A DNA stretch of 64,000 nt from Gonatopus flavifemur (GCA_018340375.1 JAFFJZ010000054.1:496001-560000), one strand, 5' to 3'; positions 11,700 to 23,723 are shown, counted from the first letter of the stretch. Made by a program: numbers and translations. The notes: generated by a model not told the origin, from the letters alone.

Positions 11700-12200
11700 G
11701 CAAATGAACTTCAATAATCACCCTTGAACAGGCTCGGTATGATCTTTTTCATCGATTGCCTATGATCCTAATTAGAGAAATCGACGGTGTAGCCTTCCGA
11801 AGTAGCTGGTCATCTGGTTTTGATCAGCTACTTCGGAAGGCTCCAGTAGTTGACTGTCCGTCAGAACTTATGATAAATCTCTGACTTCCTGGTATGTGAA
11901 GGAATTGGAAATAAACTTGAATCTTTTCCCTTGAGCATGCTCGATATGATCCATTTGATCATTTTCCAACGACTCTAGCAGGAGAACGTGATAGTAGATT
12001 GTTTGTAGGGGGTTATGGTATATCCGATAAGATTTACCCTAAAAAGTAATGCATAAATTTGAATCATTATTTTCGACTAGACCTTGTATGATTTATTTGA
12101 TCATCAGCCTGTGGTTCTGGTGGTAAGAACCAAGAGTAGCAGACTGTTCATGAGGGATTACGGTATATCTGCTGAGCTGTTGTCTGTGAAGGAATATTGT
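11700..12200. repeat. Decayed tandem-like units (CTCGATATGATC motif)
   Basis: Three related phrases, each of the form TTGARCAKGCTCGRTATGATC followed by a TTTGATCATT-like stretch, lie at about 11,722, 11,928 and 12,066. GGTATATMYRSTRAGAT-like motifs follow. The spacing is irregular, so these are old, eroded copies. Confidence 0.4.
11791..11842. ncRNA. Candidate small hairpin RNA (18-bp perfect stem)
   Basis: AGCCTTCCGAAGTAGCTG (11,791-11,808) is exactly complementary to CAGCTACTTCGGAAGGCT (11,825-11,842). In RNA, the inner GUC and GAU can add three pairs (one wobble), giving a 21-bp stem with a 10-nt loop. It could be a structured RNA, a siRNA source or just a small inverted repeat. There is no evidence of transcription. 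Confidence 0.3.
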
Positions 12201-12214
12201 ATTTCATGATGTGA

Positions 12215-13586
12215 TGTGACGAATCATCACAAAGAGAGTCGCGGGATGGCACCGCGCACGATCCCTATCGATCGTAATCGTAAACATTCATAACGAGTGA
12301 GTTCACTTGTAAGAACACAGCTGTCGCTCGCTTACACGAGAATCGGGAACACATCTCCTCTCCCTCGCTATTCCTGTCCTCTTCTAATCCCTGTCCTTCT
12401 TCTATTTGTTGAGGTTTCCCGTCCCCAAGGAGGCAGCGCCACCTATACCACGGATGCTTGGTAGGATTGATTCAACGTCAGGAGGCGATATCAACGCCAT
12501 CTCGGCCGTTCCAAAATCGACAACTCCCAGGAGACTGGAAATCCCTCGCGGACAACACCATCTCTCTACAACCCTGGACTAGAGAGAGAGAGAGAGAGTA
12601 AGATGAGTTGTCTCCGAGGATGCCACCCCGTTCCTGGATCGGTGGAACAACGGCAGAGACCAACCCGACTACGCTGTACCCCTTCTCCCGGCCCCACCAA
12701 AGGAGAGAAAAGGACATAAACACCCGCACCCAGAAGATCTCCAAAACGCACATGCGCACACTCACCCAACGAGTAGTAAGAAGCCACCACCACCCGAGCG
12801 CGCAAGTCGAGCTCGAGAGTGCGCTCCAACGGAAAGTCACCGACGGGGTTTCGTATATGATTTTGTGAACTCACCCGTCGGTGAAGACGAAGGGAGTGGC
12901 CATGTTGCCTGTCACTTCTTGTGTAACTGAGCCACGGCGACGTTCCAGGATCCTCGCGCGCTATCGAATTTTGGATACGGTGAGTGTGTCGTGCCATCGG
13001 GGTCCGATTTCAGTTGGAATTTTCTTCCTCGTCCTGTCGAGGAAATCAACCGGTGTCAAGTGCCCGTGCGGTGTTCCCTTCGCGGGATTTTGTGTGGTAA
13101 TAGCAGTGTTGTTCACGTGTCCCTCTTTTCTCACATCTTTCCTTCCTGACCCTTCGTATTTCGACATCGAGTCACCGCCTTCGCCCGTGTTTGTCCTCCC
13201 TCGATTAAATTGTATGGTCGCGGTTGCCCTCTAGTTCCCTTTGTTTTGATCAATGTAAACAGCATAGTCCGTCTATAGATGTTCCCTTGCGGCCGCGCCC
13301 TCCGTACTCTTGTCTTAGTCCCTGTGTCCCCCAAAGTAAATCGATGACAAAGAGAATTGTTTGTATTTTGCTATGCGCGACGAAGTCGCTGGTTTTGTAT
13401 AATATTGATAGATTGTAAAAACATATACGTGCTCTGGCACGTGGTTAACCCCATTTGGAGTTTGATTATTTTAGTGACTCAACCCACCCCCTCTCCCTGA
13501 GCCTATTCCTTTTCCCTTGACCCCTCAAAATTGTCGTGAGCAAGTTACTTGTTCTTCCTCGATATTTTTCAGGTCCCGCTGTGACA
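12215..13586. other. GC-rich island; possible solo LTR or gene-proximal DNA
   Basis: Base composition rises sharply and CpG is frequent (for example CACCGCGCACG, GCGGCCGCGCCC), unlike the flanks. The block begins TGTGACG and ends TGTGACA, which suits LTR ends, but no target duplication is seen (TGTGA against TATAA). An 11-bp hairpin (TCACCGACGGG / CCCGTCGGTGA) lies at 12,837-12,884, and CGGTGAGTGTG near 12,978 resembles a splice donor. The open frames on both strands overlap each other and have no known motif. A host promoter with a first exon is the other main possibility. Confidence 0.3.
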
Positions 13587-13844
13587 TATAAATATCTACG
13601 ACAAGAGTCGTGGAGGCGCTCAATGACCCAAGCGCCTTTGTGCATGGATTCAAGGAATATCCATCACAATGAATAATACATCATACAGAGCTTACCTGTG
13701 TATATACCAATTTCCTGAATGTAGCGAATAGATTCATTTATGCCTTTCTCAAACTTTTTCTGTTCTTTTTTTACAAATAACCTCTTTATCATTCATTCAA
13801 TAATCCATTTATGAATTTTTCCAAGTCATATATAAAAGTATATA

Positions 13845-15876
13845 CAGGTGGGGCATTTAAAGTGTCGCGGGCGTTTTTTCCAAAAATAAAGTGAGATACG
13901 AGAAAATTTTTCGGACAAAAGTTGTAGGGTACCAAGGGGGACATCCGATGGTGGCCTTGGCTTTGACCTCAAATCTCATCTTCAAGGGCATTCTGAGATC
14001 AACTCTTGTTTTTTAAATAGCATCTCATATTTTTTACTGCAGATTTGGATTCTAGGTCAAAAACCAAGAAACTTTTGTCTGAACCATTTTCCTGAAATCC
14101 GCAAAAATGGCGCTCTAATCGATATTGTTCCATTTTGAATCTGACATTCGAATAACTCGAAAACGAAGGGTCTTGCAAAAGAATGTTCCGTACAAAAGTT
14201 GTCAATACACAACACATTTCAATCGTCTACATCACCACCATTCAGAGCTCACGCGATGTAAACAAACGACGGGGTTCAGTGAAAATTCACGATTTTGAGA
14301 GTCAGTTCGTCAGTTACATTTGATTATTACTTGGTTTATGACAAATTGAAAATCATGGATATCCGATACACGGTTTCTGAAAAGATCGATATGATCTACA
14401 TTTACGGTGAAGTGCATAAGAACCCCAGACAAGCATATGACTTGTATGCAGAACGATTTCCTGAAAGAACAACGCCATCCATTAGGTATTTTCAACGCGT
14501 CACAAAATTATTCTCAGAAACGGGAAGTGTTACAAGGGGAAAACGACATCGAATGAGAACTGTTAGCGGAGAAAATGCGGAAGTTAATGTACTAGCTGCA
14601 GTAGCCAATAATCCACACGTGAGCTCTCGTGAAATTGAACTCCATTCGGGAATTTTTTGGAAGAAGTGTTCTTCGAATACTGAAACGTCACAAATTCCAT
14701 CCGTATCACATTTGTTTGCATCAAGACCTTCACGGTGATGATTTCGAAAATCGTGTACAGTTTTGTCGATGGGGTCTAGCGCAAATGCACAATAACAACT
14801 TCATCAACATATTATTTTCTGATGAGTCGACGTTCACCAATCATGGTCAAGTAAATCGACATAATATGCATTACTGGGCGACAGAAAATCCAAGATGGTT
14901 ACGTCAAGTAGAGCATCAAAGACAATGGGCTGTGAATGTTTGGTGTGGTATTTTTCGATCTCGAGTAATTGGACCGTACTTCATTGCAGATACGCTAAAT
15001 GGAGAGAAGTACAGACATTTCTTAGATCAAGTACTTCCAACATTACTTGAAGACATACCTATTCAGGAACGATTGAATATGTGGTATCAACACGATGGTT
15101 GTCCATCCCATTATGCAGTCACAGCTCGAGAAATATTGGACAGAGATTATCCTGGACGATGGATAGGACGTCGTGGACCAGTTCATTGGCCTGCCCGTTC
15201 TCCGGATCTTACTTCTCCAGATTTTTTTTTATGGGGATACATAAAAGATACAGTTTATCAACAAGCACCGACTACACCTGAGAATATGCGTCAACGAATC
15301 ATCAATGCATGCGCGAGCATCAATGAAGATATTTTAGCACGAGTTCAGCAATCTTTTGTAAAACGTTTTGAAATGTGTATTGAATTCGAAGGCCATCATT
15401 TTGAGCATCTACTGCATTAAAATTATCCAAGTGATGTAGACGATTGAGATGTGTTGTGTTTTGTCTGTTATACCCCATCATCTCCGTTTCAGTTCAAGGG
15501 GTCCCCCTTGGAATCAGACAACTTTTGTCCGAAACATTCTCCTCCAAGACCCTTCGTTTTCGAGTTATTCTCATGTCAGATTCAGTATGGAACAATATCG
15601 ATTAGAGCGCCATCTTTGCGGATTTCAGGGAAATGGTTCAGACAAAAGTTTCTTGGGTTTTGACCTAGAATCCAAATCTGCAGTAAAAAATATGAGATGC
15701 TATTTAGAAAACAAGAGTTGACCTCAGAATGCCCTTGAAGATGAGATTTGAGGTCAAAGCCAAGGCCACCATCGGATGTCCCCCTCGACACCCTACAATT
15801 TTTTTCCGAAAAATTTTCTCGTATCTCATTTTATTTTTGGAAAAAACGCCCGCGACACTTTAAATGCCCCACCCTG
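13845..15876. mobile_element. Tc1/mariner DD41D element A, complete with TA duplication
   Basis: The element starts CAGGTGGGGCATTTAAAGTG and ends with the complement of CAGGGTGGGGCATTTAAAGT, flanked by TA (13,843-13,844 and 15,877-15,878). The inverted repeats are very long (roughly 380-440 bp) and run almost to the gene. One transposase gene sits between them on the plus strand. Confidence 0.88.
14355..15420 (+). pseudogene. DD41D Tc1/mariner transposase, one frameshift
   Basis: The likely start is the ATG at 14,355 (MDIRYTVSEK). About 100 residues of N-terminal DNA-binding region (NPRQAYDLYAERFPERTTP; NNPHVSSREIELHSGI) end in a frameshift at about 14,655, inside a run of six T. The second frame continues RSVLRILKRHKFHPYH and holds the whole catalytic domain: ILFSDESTF (first Asp), WYQHDGCPSH (second Asp) and SPDLTSPDFFLWG (third Asp). 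I count 41 residues between the second and third Asp. Removing one base would restore a single frame, so the loss is recent or could even be an assembly slip. Confidence 0.88.
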
Positions 15877-16559
15877 TATAATTCCAGGTTATTTGTGTGC
15901 GTTTGATTGTTGTTATAATGACCTGTGATACCTGTAATGTAGTATAACCTCCAATTCAGAATTCATACATCTTTCAATTATTCTTTCAATATTATAATAA
16001 CCTATCAATACATCGCCTCATTGACAGGTTATTTGTTTATGTTTTGACAATGTATAGACCACACTACACTGAAATCAACGCTATTGGGTGTTTGGATTAT
16101 AATATACATTAACTGAAGTGAATGCTATTGGATATTGGAAGGAAGGAAAGAGGACAGAATATTGGATGTCCCAAGAAGGGAAGAGACAGAATATCTCTAT
16201 GCCAATGGAAGAAACCCTCCCGAATTCCGATGACGAAAAACTATAGTCGCTATCATGATTAAAATAAATCGAAAGTGGCGATGATGACGAAGAAAAATTC
16301 TGATGTTTTGATCGCATGAAAATTTGACACGTTCGTATCTCGGGATCGCGTGAACAGATCACCTCCGTAGTATGCCCAATCGAAAGTGTGTATTCGAATT
16401 ATATAGTAGAAGTGTAATTATTTTTTCGTGAAATTCAATGTGTGATGAGTTATTGTGGGTTAAAGATTTTTTGACTATAGAAAATCTTGGTTTTCGTGTA
16501 AAGATACACGGTAGCGGGCGACTTATGCATTTTCATTTTTTTTTCTTTCAGGGTTTTAA
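15877..16559. other. No gene; featureless AT-rich DNA
   Basis: Nothing recognisable apart from a polypyrimidine/AG stretch (TTTTTTTTTCTTTCAG, 16,536-16,551) just before the hairpin at 16,560, which resembles a splice acceptor. Confidence 0.4.
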
Positions 16560-17040
16560 TGTACTTGGCGTCGAGACGCTACCGCGTCTCTTGATGAAAC
16601 ACGTGTCTTTGGATCACAGCTGATCGCGTTCAGGTATTGTTCCGAAATTGCGTTATCGATTGATACAACTGAGAGTCGAGTTTCGGAACAAAGTCGCGAA
16701 GAAAATATTTCGAGGCACTGAAAAACGCAAATAAGAATCGAATCTGAAATATTATGATACAAAATAGAATCCAAATTAAGATATCTCAGTGAATACTCCA
16801 CCGATTGGATTGGAAGATATCTCAATCGAAAACAAAAAATCGTATCTACAGAATGACATTGGTTTATATTTGAAATACTTGATCACATCGAAACAATCCA
16901 GGAAATAAAAACTGAACCTCCAAACACACTGTAAAAGAGAAGCGGCAGCGACATTTGCATTTGCACTTAATATACAATTCATATAAAAAAAATTTTTTTT
17001 CATGTACTTGGCGTCGAGACGCTACCGCGTCTCTTGATGA
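16560..17040. repeat. Pair of identical 38-bp hairpin-bearing direct repeats
   Basis: The same 38 bases occur at 16,560-16,597 and 17,003-17,040. They begin TGTACTTGGCGTCGAGACGC and contain the perfect hairpin GAGACGC-TACC-GCGTCTC, then TTGATGA. The second copy abuts repeat R copy 2. A 3'-terminal hairpin recalls Helitrons, but the expected CTRR end is not evident. Confidence 0.6.
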
Positions 17041-17041
17041 T

Positions 17042-17607
17042 ATATCAAGAAAAAAAATGAGGTTTTGATATTCATTCAAGTTGCAAATGGAAAAAATGTG
17101 ATTTTCATTCCTATTCTGATTTTGAGCGTCCGCCAGAAGATTTATTATCGGTCCTAATGGTGGAATTTCTGGTCATACAGGTCCCAGGTGTGGGGAAGAA
17201 AAAGATCGGCAGAAAATTTTCTTAAAAAATTATTCAGTTTTTTTGAAAAGGAAAACGCTATTTCATATAATTTTTTGGATAAAAGTGTGTATATCTTTGA
17301 AAGTACAAGTGCGATCGCTCTGATATCATTTTGTTTGTATTCAGCAGTGTAAAATACTACGGAAATGATGAAGTGCATGTAATGGAACCGCTTCAAACGT
17401 TTTCCATACAAGCCCAAAAATGAGTGGACTACAGAGGGAAAAATATCTTGAAAAATGACTTTCAAAAATCGGTAGCGATCTCCGAATATTGTCCGATTGG
17501 CTCCAGGTTGGACGAGGATTATTTTCTTGGCGCATAGTAACTTTCAGGATGTATTACCGTTGAAAAATCAAAAACTTTTTTATTATGAAACACCCTATTA
17601 TAGATGC
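17042..17607. repeat. Dispersed repeat R, copy 2 (uninterrupted)
   Basis: Reverse complement of the repeat at 2,207-4,490 without the hAT-like insertion, ending TGAAACACCCTAT. It serves as the empty-site reference for the element at 2,260-3,954. Confidence 0.8.
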
Positions 17608-17828
17608 TCGTATAAGATATTTGAAATATATCTGGAGAATCTATTGCATCGGAGTTCTTAAAATATCATCTACAAATATTTCAGAACTTCAATTCCTGAA
17701 AAGATGGCGTCTACTGATTCTGCCCCATTCTGACTGACTCACTTTTCTGCCTCATTCTCTCGCGTGCAGTACGTGTGAAATGTTGAATCTTATATATGGA
17801 AATGTTATATATTAGGATTCAAGGGATT

Positions 17829-18060
17829 CAAGAGTGCAATTGACCTATCCATGGGATAAAAACTCACCAAGTAAGTGTATGATATTTTATTCGTATATTC
17901 GTTGGATGTCATCGTATACTCTCTCAAAATCAGCATTAGTAAACATTACCAGCATTCCTAACCTTGCTCTTTACCGCCGTTTACATATATATACAAATAA
18001 AATATCATGCACTTACTCGATAAGATTTTATCCTATTCATAGGTGCAATTGCACTTCTTG
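17829..18060. repeat. Inverted-repeat MITE-like element
   Basis: The left arm (CAAGAGTGCAATTG ... GTAAGTGTATGATATTTTAT) and the right arm (ATAAAATATCATGCACTTAC ... CAATTGCACTTCTTG) are about 70-bp complements around a 90-bp centre. No clean target duplication. Confidence 0.65.
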
Positions 18061-18896
18061 AATATCTTGAACTATTACAATAATGAATTTATGAACCTGA
18101 ATACATGAATTTGGACCATGCTGTCTTCTTGGAACATCTTCATCGGATCCACGTGTTGATTCCCTGGCGAAGGTAGAGCTCATGATTCTTCATAATTTCT
18201 CATAAAAGTGACAATTTTTCGTATTTCCTCATAAATTACAGATTCGGTAAGAAACATCTGATATTTTCTCCCTGGATTTGTAACAAATGAGGAAAAATAA
18301 AGAATTATGACTCTCATGAGAATTATGGCAAATTATGATATACATCAACACCAGGAGTGTTGTATGACTTCTGGAATATCATTTTTCGGATTTCTTATTT
18401 TGCTCTCCCATGAGACCTCATTGAGATATCTTGAAGAAGCTTCCGAAAGCTCTTCCCTGAGATATCTTGAAGGATATGCAGTAGTGTTGCGTCCGATATA
18501 TTTAAGATATCTTAGAAATCTCTTTCAGAAAAAATGTTGAGATATCTTGAAAAATTTTCAGACATCTTTCAGATATCTAATAGAAATCGGATTGTCTATT
18601 TAGGGACTCTCCAAGAATTTCTTCCTTGCTGCTAAGCTAATATTCTTTGAGCATAGGAAGAATAAAAAGTCTTGGTTTCCAGTTCACAAGGATACAGCTG
18701 GTACTGCGAAAAAGGACAGGAAATGGAAGGATATACGAGCAACAAGTAGGAGCACCTGAACCATTACCAAATTCTCATATTTCATTCATGGAGTTCAGTA
18801 ACGAACAACCCGATGATAAATGAAATATATGATATACATCGATTTCAAAGAATCATGTTGAGCACGCATGTACATAACAAATATTGAAATTCAATT
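18061..18896. other. No gene; scattered GATATCTTGA motifs
   Basis: GAGATATCTTGA and close variants recur at 18,422-18,565, as they do near 2,120-2,200. Otherwise featureless. Confidence 0.4.
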
Positions 18897-19916
18897 GGAG
18901 GAGGGGTGGGATACGATCAGTGATGCCAGCATTTGGTCGACCGAGTCGATTTACCCTCTCCATCTGACCATTTCTCGTCCCCATCATTCCAGCCGGGTGT
19001 ACGCACACATTGAAACCCGTATTCATGTGATTCGGAACCGGTCGGTTCACTTCGAGTGAGCTCGGACAATCGAGAGAGAACCAACTATCCGTCGGTCCTT
19101 GTCTTCTCGATAAGTTTTACGATCGGCTAACTCCGTGCAAGATCGAAAAAAGTTTAAGGCCCACGCGTTTGAATTACCGAAAAGTTTCACCGCTTTTTCT
19201 TTCCCAAGCGACAATTTTATTGTAATCAGTATCGAACTGACTTACCCGGCCCCTCGGGCAATTCTCGGCCGGGGCCCTTCGATATTTTTTTCGTTTTTTT
19301 TTCAATCAAAGAGCCAGTTCAATACTGATTATTAAATTATCACGATGAAATATAGATTTGATGCATAGCATCATTGAATTGAATTAAAATCGAATATAAG
19401 TAAATAATTTTTCAATTATCATTTATTTTTCATACATGTTATAAGATTATTGGTTATTCTTATGACTGATTATGAAGCTTTCAAGAACTCCCATATGTAT
19501 TGTATGAAAATTTTCTAATAGTTACGCATTTCTAATCATTATTCTGAATCTTGATGATTTTTCAATGAATTTCATTAGAATTGTCAATCAATCGATGGTT
19601 GAAAGATTCTAAGATAGTTTGGGGATCTATGATAAATGTCCTGCGGTGAATTCCATAATTTTCCCTGATAAATTAATTTTCAGAGATCACTATGATATCC
19701 CAATGAGGATAATCAAATCAACATCGATTATCAGATGTTGATCAACATCAGAATAATAAGACTGAATATTCAATTGATTGAGTGCAAATGATTTTCAATG
19801 GACTGAATAATTAGATTTGAGCATTCAAATTGATATTTCATCATTTCACGCACTATCAGTCTCTGTTCTCCGCTGCATCACTTCATAGACGTGATATGTG
19901 GTTCGGAACATCACAA

Positions 19917-19989
19917 GACCCCATAGCCTAGCGGCAGAAGTTATGGTTCTTGCGAAAGAACGGTCGGGTTCAATTCTGTGTGGAGACGT
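19917..19989 (+). ncRNA. tRNA-like sequence (SINE head or tRNA pseudogene), left arm
   Basis: An A-box-like TAGCCTAGCGG (19,924-19,934) and a B-box-like GGTTCAATTC (19,967-19,976) lie at normal tRNA spacing. A short D-stem (GCC/GGC) and a GTTCT...AGAAC arm can form, and a T run follows. Acceptor-stem pairing is poor, so I read it as a tRNA-derived pol III element, not a working tRNA. Confidence 0.5.
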
Positions 19990-20172
19990 TTCATTTTTTT
20001 TTGTCATCTCTCTGGTGAATAATTGAATTTCCCATCCGATTATTATTTTTTATATCATTACATCGTTATGTTATCAATAATCCTGATCTTTCAGAATGCA
20101 CCTGCGCATTCGACCAGGTACAGGTCCGAGTCGATTGGAAATTCCCCAAATATTCGTGTCCGTGAGATATAC

Positions 20173-20232
20173 ACAGTAAAAAAATTTTCGTCAGATTCAA
20201 CACTCAAGCGAATGTTAACCATTTTTCTTCAA
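20173..20232. repeat. Partial copy of the CACAGTAAAAA MITE
   Basis: CACAGTAAAAAAATTTTCGTC through GTTAACCATTTTTCTTC matches, in reverse complement, the right end of the complete MITE at 25,748-26,078. The remainder of the element is missing from this arm. Confidence 0.65.
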
Positions 20233-21341
20233 AGAAGTTAGTTCCTGTTATAATATAAGATTATTACCATTTTTATCTTCAGTTGCTTGAATAAACCCAT
20301 TAAGTCCCAAAATGACATTTTTGCGTTGTATTTTTCAACGGCTGTACTTTCTAAGAAAAAGGGTTATGAAACATTCCAGACCAACCAGTTCCGATGGAGA
20401 ATTGACTGATCTTTCAGAATCTGATATTAGTTTTCTCGAGAAATGCACCTGTCACAAGATATACAGGTTTTTTTCCGAAAAAACGCGAATTTTAAAACTT
20501 CTTTTTTTTCTTCATCTCATGTGTTCACATTGGAATCGTGTCATGATTCCTCCTGTAACTACAGAAACCGCGTCAATTTACTTCAAACATTAATTTATGC
20601 CTTGGACAATTGAAAAAACTCATGTGCAAACAACCAAAATGGTGGCTTAAACGTGGAAAAAATGTCAAAAACTTCAAGAGTTTTCCATTTGAAAACGATG
20701 GACTTGAGGAAAAAATTTCACCGCACAAACAGTTCTCAGAATTGATCAAAAAACACGCTCAAAATTTTTCAGAATTTTTTGACAACTTTTTTGAATTTCC
20801 AAAATCGCCAAAATTTGAAAATTGAAAAAAAGCGTTGAAAAATTCTGGAAAAATTTGAGCGTGTTCTTCGATCAATTCTAAAAACTTTTTGTCCAGTAAA
20901 ATTTTTCCCTAAAGTCCATCGTTTTCTAATAAAAAATTCTTGAAGTTTTTGTCCACTATTCTGCGGTTTTTTTATAGTTTGGCATTTTTGAATATGCCTC
21001 TTATAATATATTTCATATGGGATGTAACATGTCATTTTTGGTAAACATGTTCCATCTTTATATGTTCTCATGTAGTGAATCGATCACGTATTATTGAAAA
21101 TCTTTTGAAAAAGTTACCCCACACCTCTTATCGTAAACTGTTTCATTGACTACATGTGTATACATTCTTTAGCCATCAAAATTTTGTTGCCGTTGTCCGG
21201 TCCTTACCACGTGGAGGTGAATGTATAAAAAGACCCTTCTTTTCTTTTTTCTTCAATTTTAAACATTTTTTGGTAGTTTTTCAATTTTTCAATTGTTTTT
21301 TTGTTTTTTTTTGTTTTTTTTCTGTACATGAAGATGAAGTT

Positions 21342-23723
21342 TTATGTTGCACTACAGGTCGATGTAAGGCAGGAATTGCAAAAGTGAGAATTGCAAATTG
21401 TACACATTTTATATGTCCTCATCCCACATTTTTTATAATTCCTAGAATTTTTTCTTGCTATACCAGTAACAATTTCATGGACTTCTTTCCCTTCGATACC
21501 TCTTGCGAAATAAAATTCAGCAAGTTCTAAAGCCATCTCCTTGGATCCAATTTTTTCGTCACGATTTGATAAATTATGGATTACAAGGGCATTTGTTATC
21601 GATGATTGGATTAGTCAGAGAAAAATGGCCCAAGTCCATCTTTTTGCTCTTATGCATGGCATCAAATTACTACAATGTCCATCATGTAGATCGACACTAC
21701 CCATGTATTTATTATATTGTGAGAAAGCTCTGGGAAATGGAATATCGTTTTTAGTTCTTGATTCTTTCGAATATCTTTTGACTGTTGACATTGGAGTTAC
21801 ACCTGCCGCGGTGGAAAGCAAAGATACTGGTTTTGAATCCATGATTGTGATATAGTTCAAACCGCTTTTTTCTTCGTGTTTGATTGAGAACGTTCCTCTT
21901 ATTACTTTTTTATCCAATTCATTGTCGGTATTCACTCTGTTTCCCCTCACGGTACCAGTTGCTCTCAAGCCGACTAACAGTGGGAAATTTTTGTGCATTC
22001 ATGGACAAAAATCAGCCTACAACTCAATTTTCATCCGATGCTGATGAAACTCATTTCAGAATACTCAGAGAGGGTTCCCCTTTAACGTATCACTGCGGCA
22101 TTCCCGTAATGTTGAACTGAATTAGAGGAGAATTCGAATCAAAATTGGAAAAGGAGATTTGGTGAACGAGTGAATCATTATTTGTCTAAAAAGAAACGTT
22201 TTTCCTGTTTTACGTGACGAAACATATTTCTTCACATGAAAGTACTAATACTGGTGATGGAGAAGCACAAAAATGCTGTAAAAATCTGATAGAAATTACA
22301 TAATCCACCCAAAGATCAAGAATTTTTGTGGATAGAAATAACTTCCTCAAAATCAAAGTTGGTTATTAGATAGCAGAAAAGACTCGAGAGAACCGGGACA
22401 ACTTTATATAGCTCCTGACTATTGAAAATTCGAGAATTTTCATCACTCAAAAGCGATGTTTGGCAGTATCCATGTTTTTTTATTGAAAATTTATCGAGTT
22501 TTTGTTGAATTGTATAAATATCGGATTGGTCCAAACAAAAATGCCGCAGTGATACGTTAAAGTAGAATTCTTTCTGAGTATTTTAGGAGGAAATTCATCA
22601 GCATCGGATGAAAATTGGGTTGTAGGTTGATTTTTGTCAATAAATACACCAAAATTTCCCACTGTGCGACTGTTTGCAAATGGATCAGTGAGTCTGTACT
22701 ACAAAAAAAGTTACTAAAATATAAATGATATTAGATTATTCTCCGTGGAACAACATCAAATAGCTTTTGGATCATCTGCATAACGACACGACTTCCTAAG
22801 GGACATTTGGATAGTTTTACTTGTTTATCAGACGAATAAATATTCGACCCCTTGCCACAATAAATCTCACAATCGAACAGATATCCCTCTGAGTCACAAA
22901 TGCCCCACATTTTGATGCTGAAGCGCGCGGGCTTATCTTTCATAAACTGGAGCAAAATGGTTTTTCCGTGAAACTTCACCATCATTTCATCTATCGACAA
23001 AGCGGTAGAGAAGAAACCAAATTGCAAAGCATTCCTCTTGAAAATTTCGAAAATACCACGTACGATCCAAGCTCTGTCATTATAATTCTGATCTTCAGGT
23101 TTCGAAAATTTTGATTTTGATTCAATTTTGAGAAATTTATTACGACTCATTGCTTTTGCCACAGTAGGACAGGCCAGTAATGGCCGATTAGACCAATAGT
23201 CTTTCTGAGATTTCCTTTGATTGAAGATTGACATTATAATTATCCCTAAAAAAATATCGAATTCATCTAATGTTAAATCGCAGTCATTCATACGAGTACT
23301 TTCGATGATATATTTTTTCAAATCGGCGGAGAAAAAAAGTTCGCACAACTGTACATATGAAGATTCAAGAATAAATTTTTTCGTTTTTTCAGAGAGTAAG
23401 TTTTCATTTTCAGGATATTGTTCACACTTTCTTTCTCCGTTCTTCCATACGTAAATATCATTAGGCTCCAGTTTCGACTGATTTTCTCCATAGTTACTCA
23501 TAACCTGATGATAACTAATATTTGGAACTTGATTATCAGAAATTTGACAACCTTCAGATTCAGATTCAGAATCAGAGTCAGATGGTCCAGAGCAATCATC
23601 CTGAGGAACAATTATTGCATCAAAGTCACCATCTTCACGCTCTTCAATTTCTACACCTTGCCGGTGACTTGATCGTTTCCGGCGTTTTCCTGATGAAGCA
23701 GACATTGTCTGTTTTACTTTCAA
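21342..23723 (-). pseudogene. piggyBac-like transposase 1, split by an insertion and carrying stops
   Basis: The N-terminal part (23,723-22,731) has a basic head, an acidic stretch (SDSDSESESEG), the piggyBac core and the first catalytic Asp in LSIDEMMVKF (D245), then GYLFDCEIYCGKGS. After a stop it continues FSNFFCSTDSLIHL, where the usual second-Asp position (FDNFF) is Ser. A 687-bp hAT-like insertion follows. The C-terminal part resumes LRATGTVRGNRV and keeps YMGSVDLHDGHC (third Asp). An in-frame TGA follows WAIFL, then SSITNALVIHNLSN and a Cys-rich domain (CGMRTYKMCTICNSHFCNSC). It is clearly dead. Confidence 0.88.
21978..22664. mobile_element. 687-bp non-autonomous element inside piggyBac-like transposase 1
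   Basis: The ends are CAGTGGGAAATTT and its complement. Inverted arms of about 140 bp share CGTATCACTGCGGCATT and ATCCGATGCTGATGAA. It lies between codons of the transposase (LQTV and LRATG). The flanks share only CGACT, so the duplication is diverged. The class is probably hAT-like, at low certainty. Confidence 0.7.

Larger units (their letters stand above)
18897..20291. repeat. Left arm of a giant inverted repeat
   Basis: It is collinear in reverse complement with 25,171-30,705 once the retrotransposon and other right-arm insertions are set aside. Shared blocks include GATGCCAGCATTTGGTCGAC, CGAATATTTGGG and the tRNA-like box. The arm ends CTTCAGTTGCTTGAA next to a piggyBac-like element. 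Confidence 0.8.

Noticed and set aside
12478..13234. Long frames on both strands in the GC-rich island as genes
   Set aside because: GC-rich DNA has few stops, the frames overlap on opposite strands, and none shows a motif I recognise.
12215..13586. Firm call of a solo LTR
   Set aside because: End motifs alone are weak; flanking 5-mers differ and no polyadenylation or promoter signal was convincing.
19917..19989. Functional tRNA gene
   Set aside because: The internal boxes fit but the acceptor stem pairs poorly, and the sequence occurs as a mirrored pair within a repeat.
20608..20965. Inner palindrome of piggyBac-like element 1 as a separate MITE
   Set aside because: The same structure is present in the other end of the element, so it belongs to the element's subterminal region.
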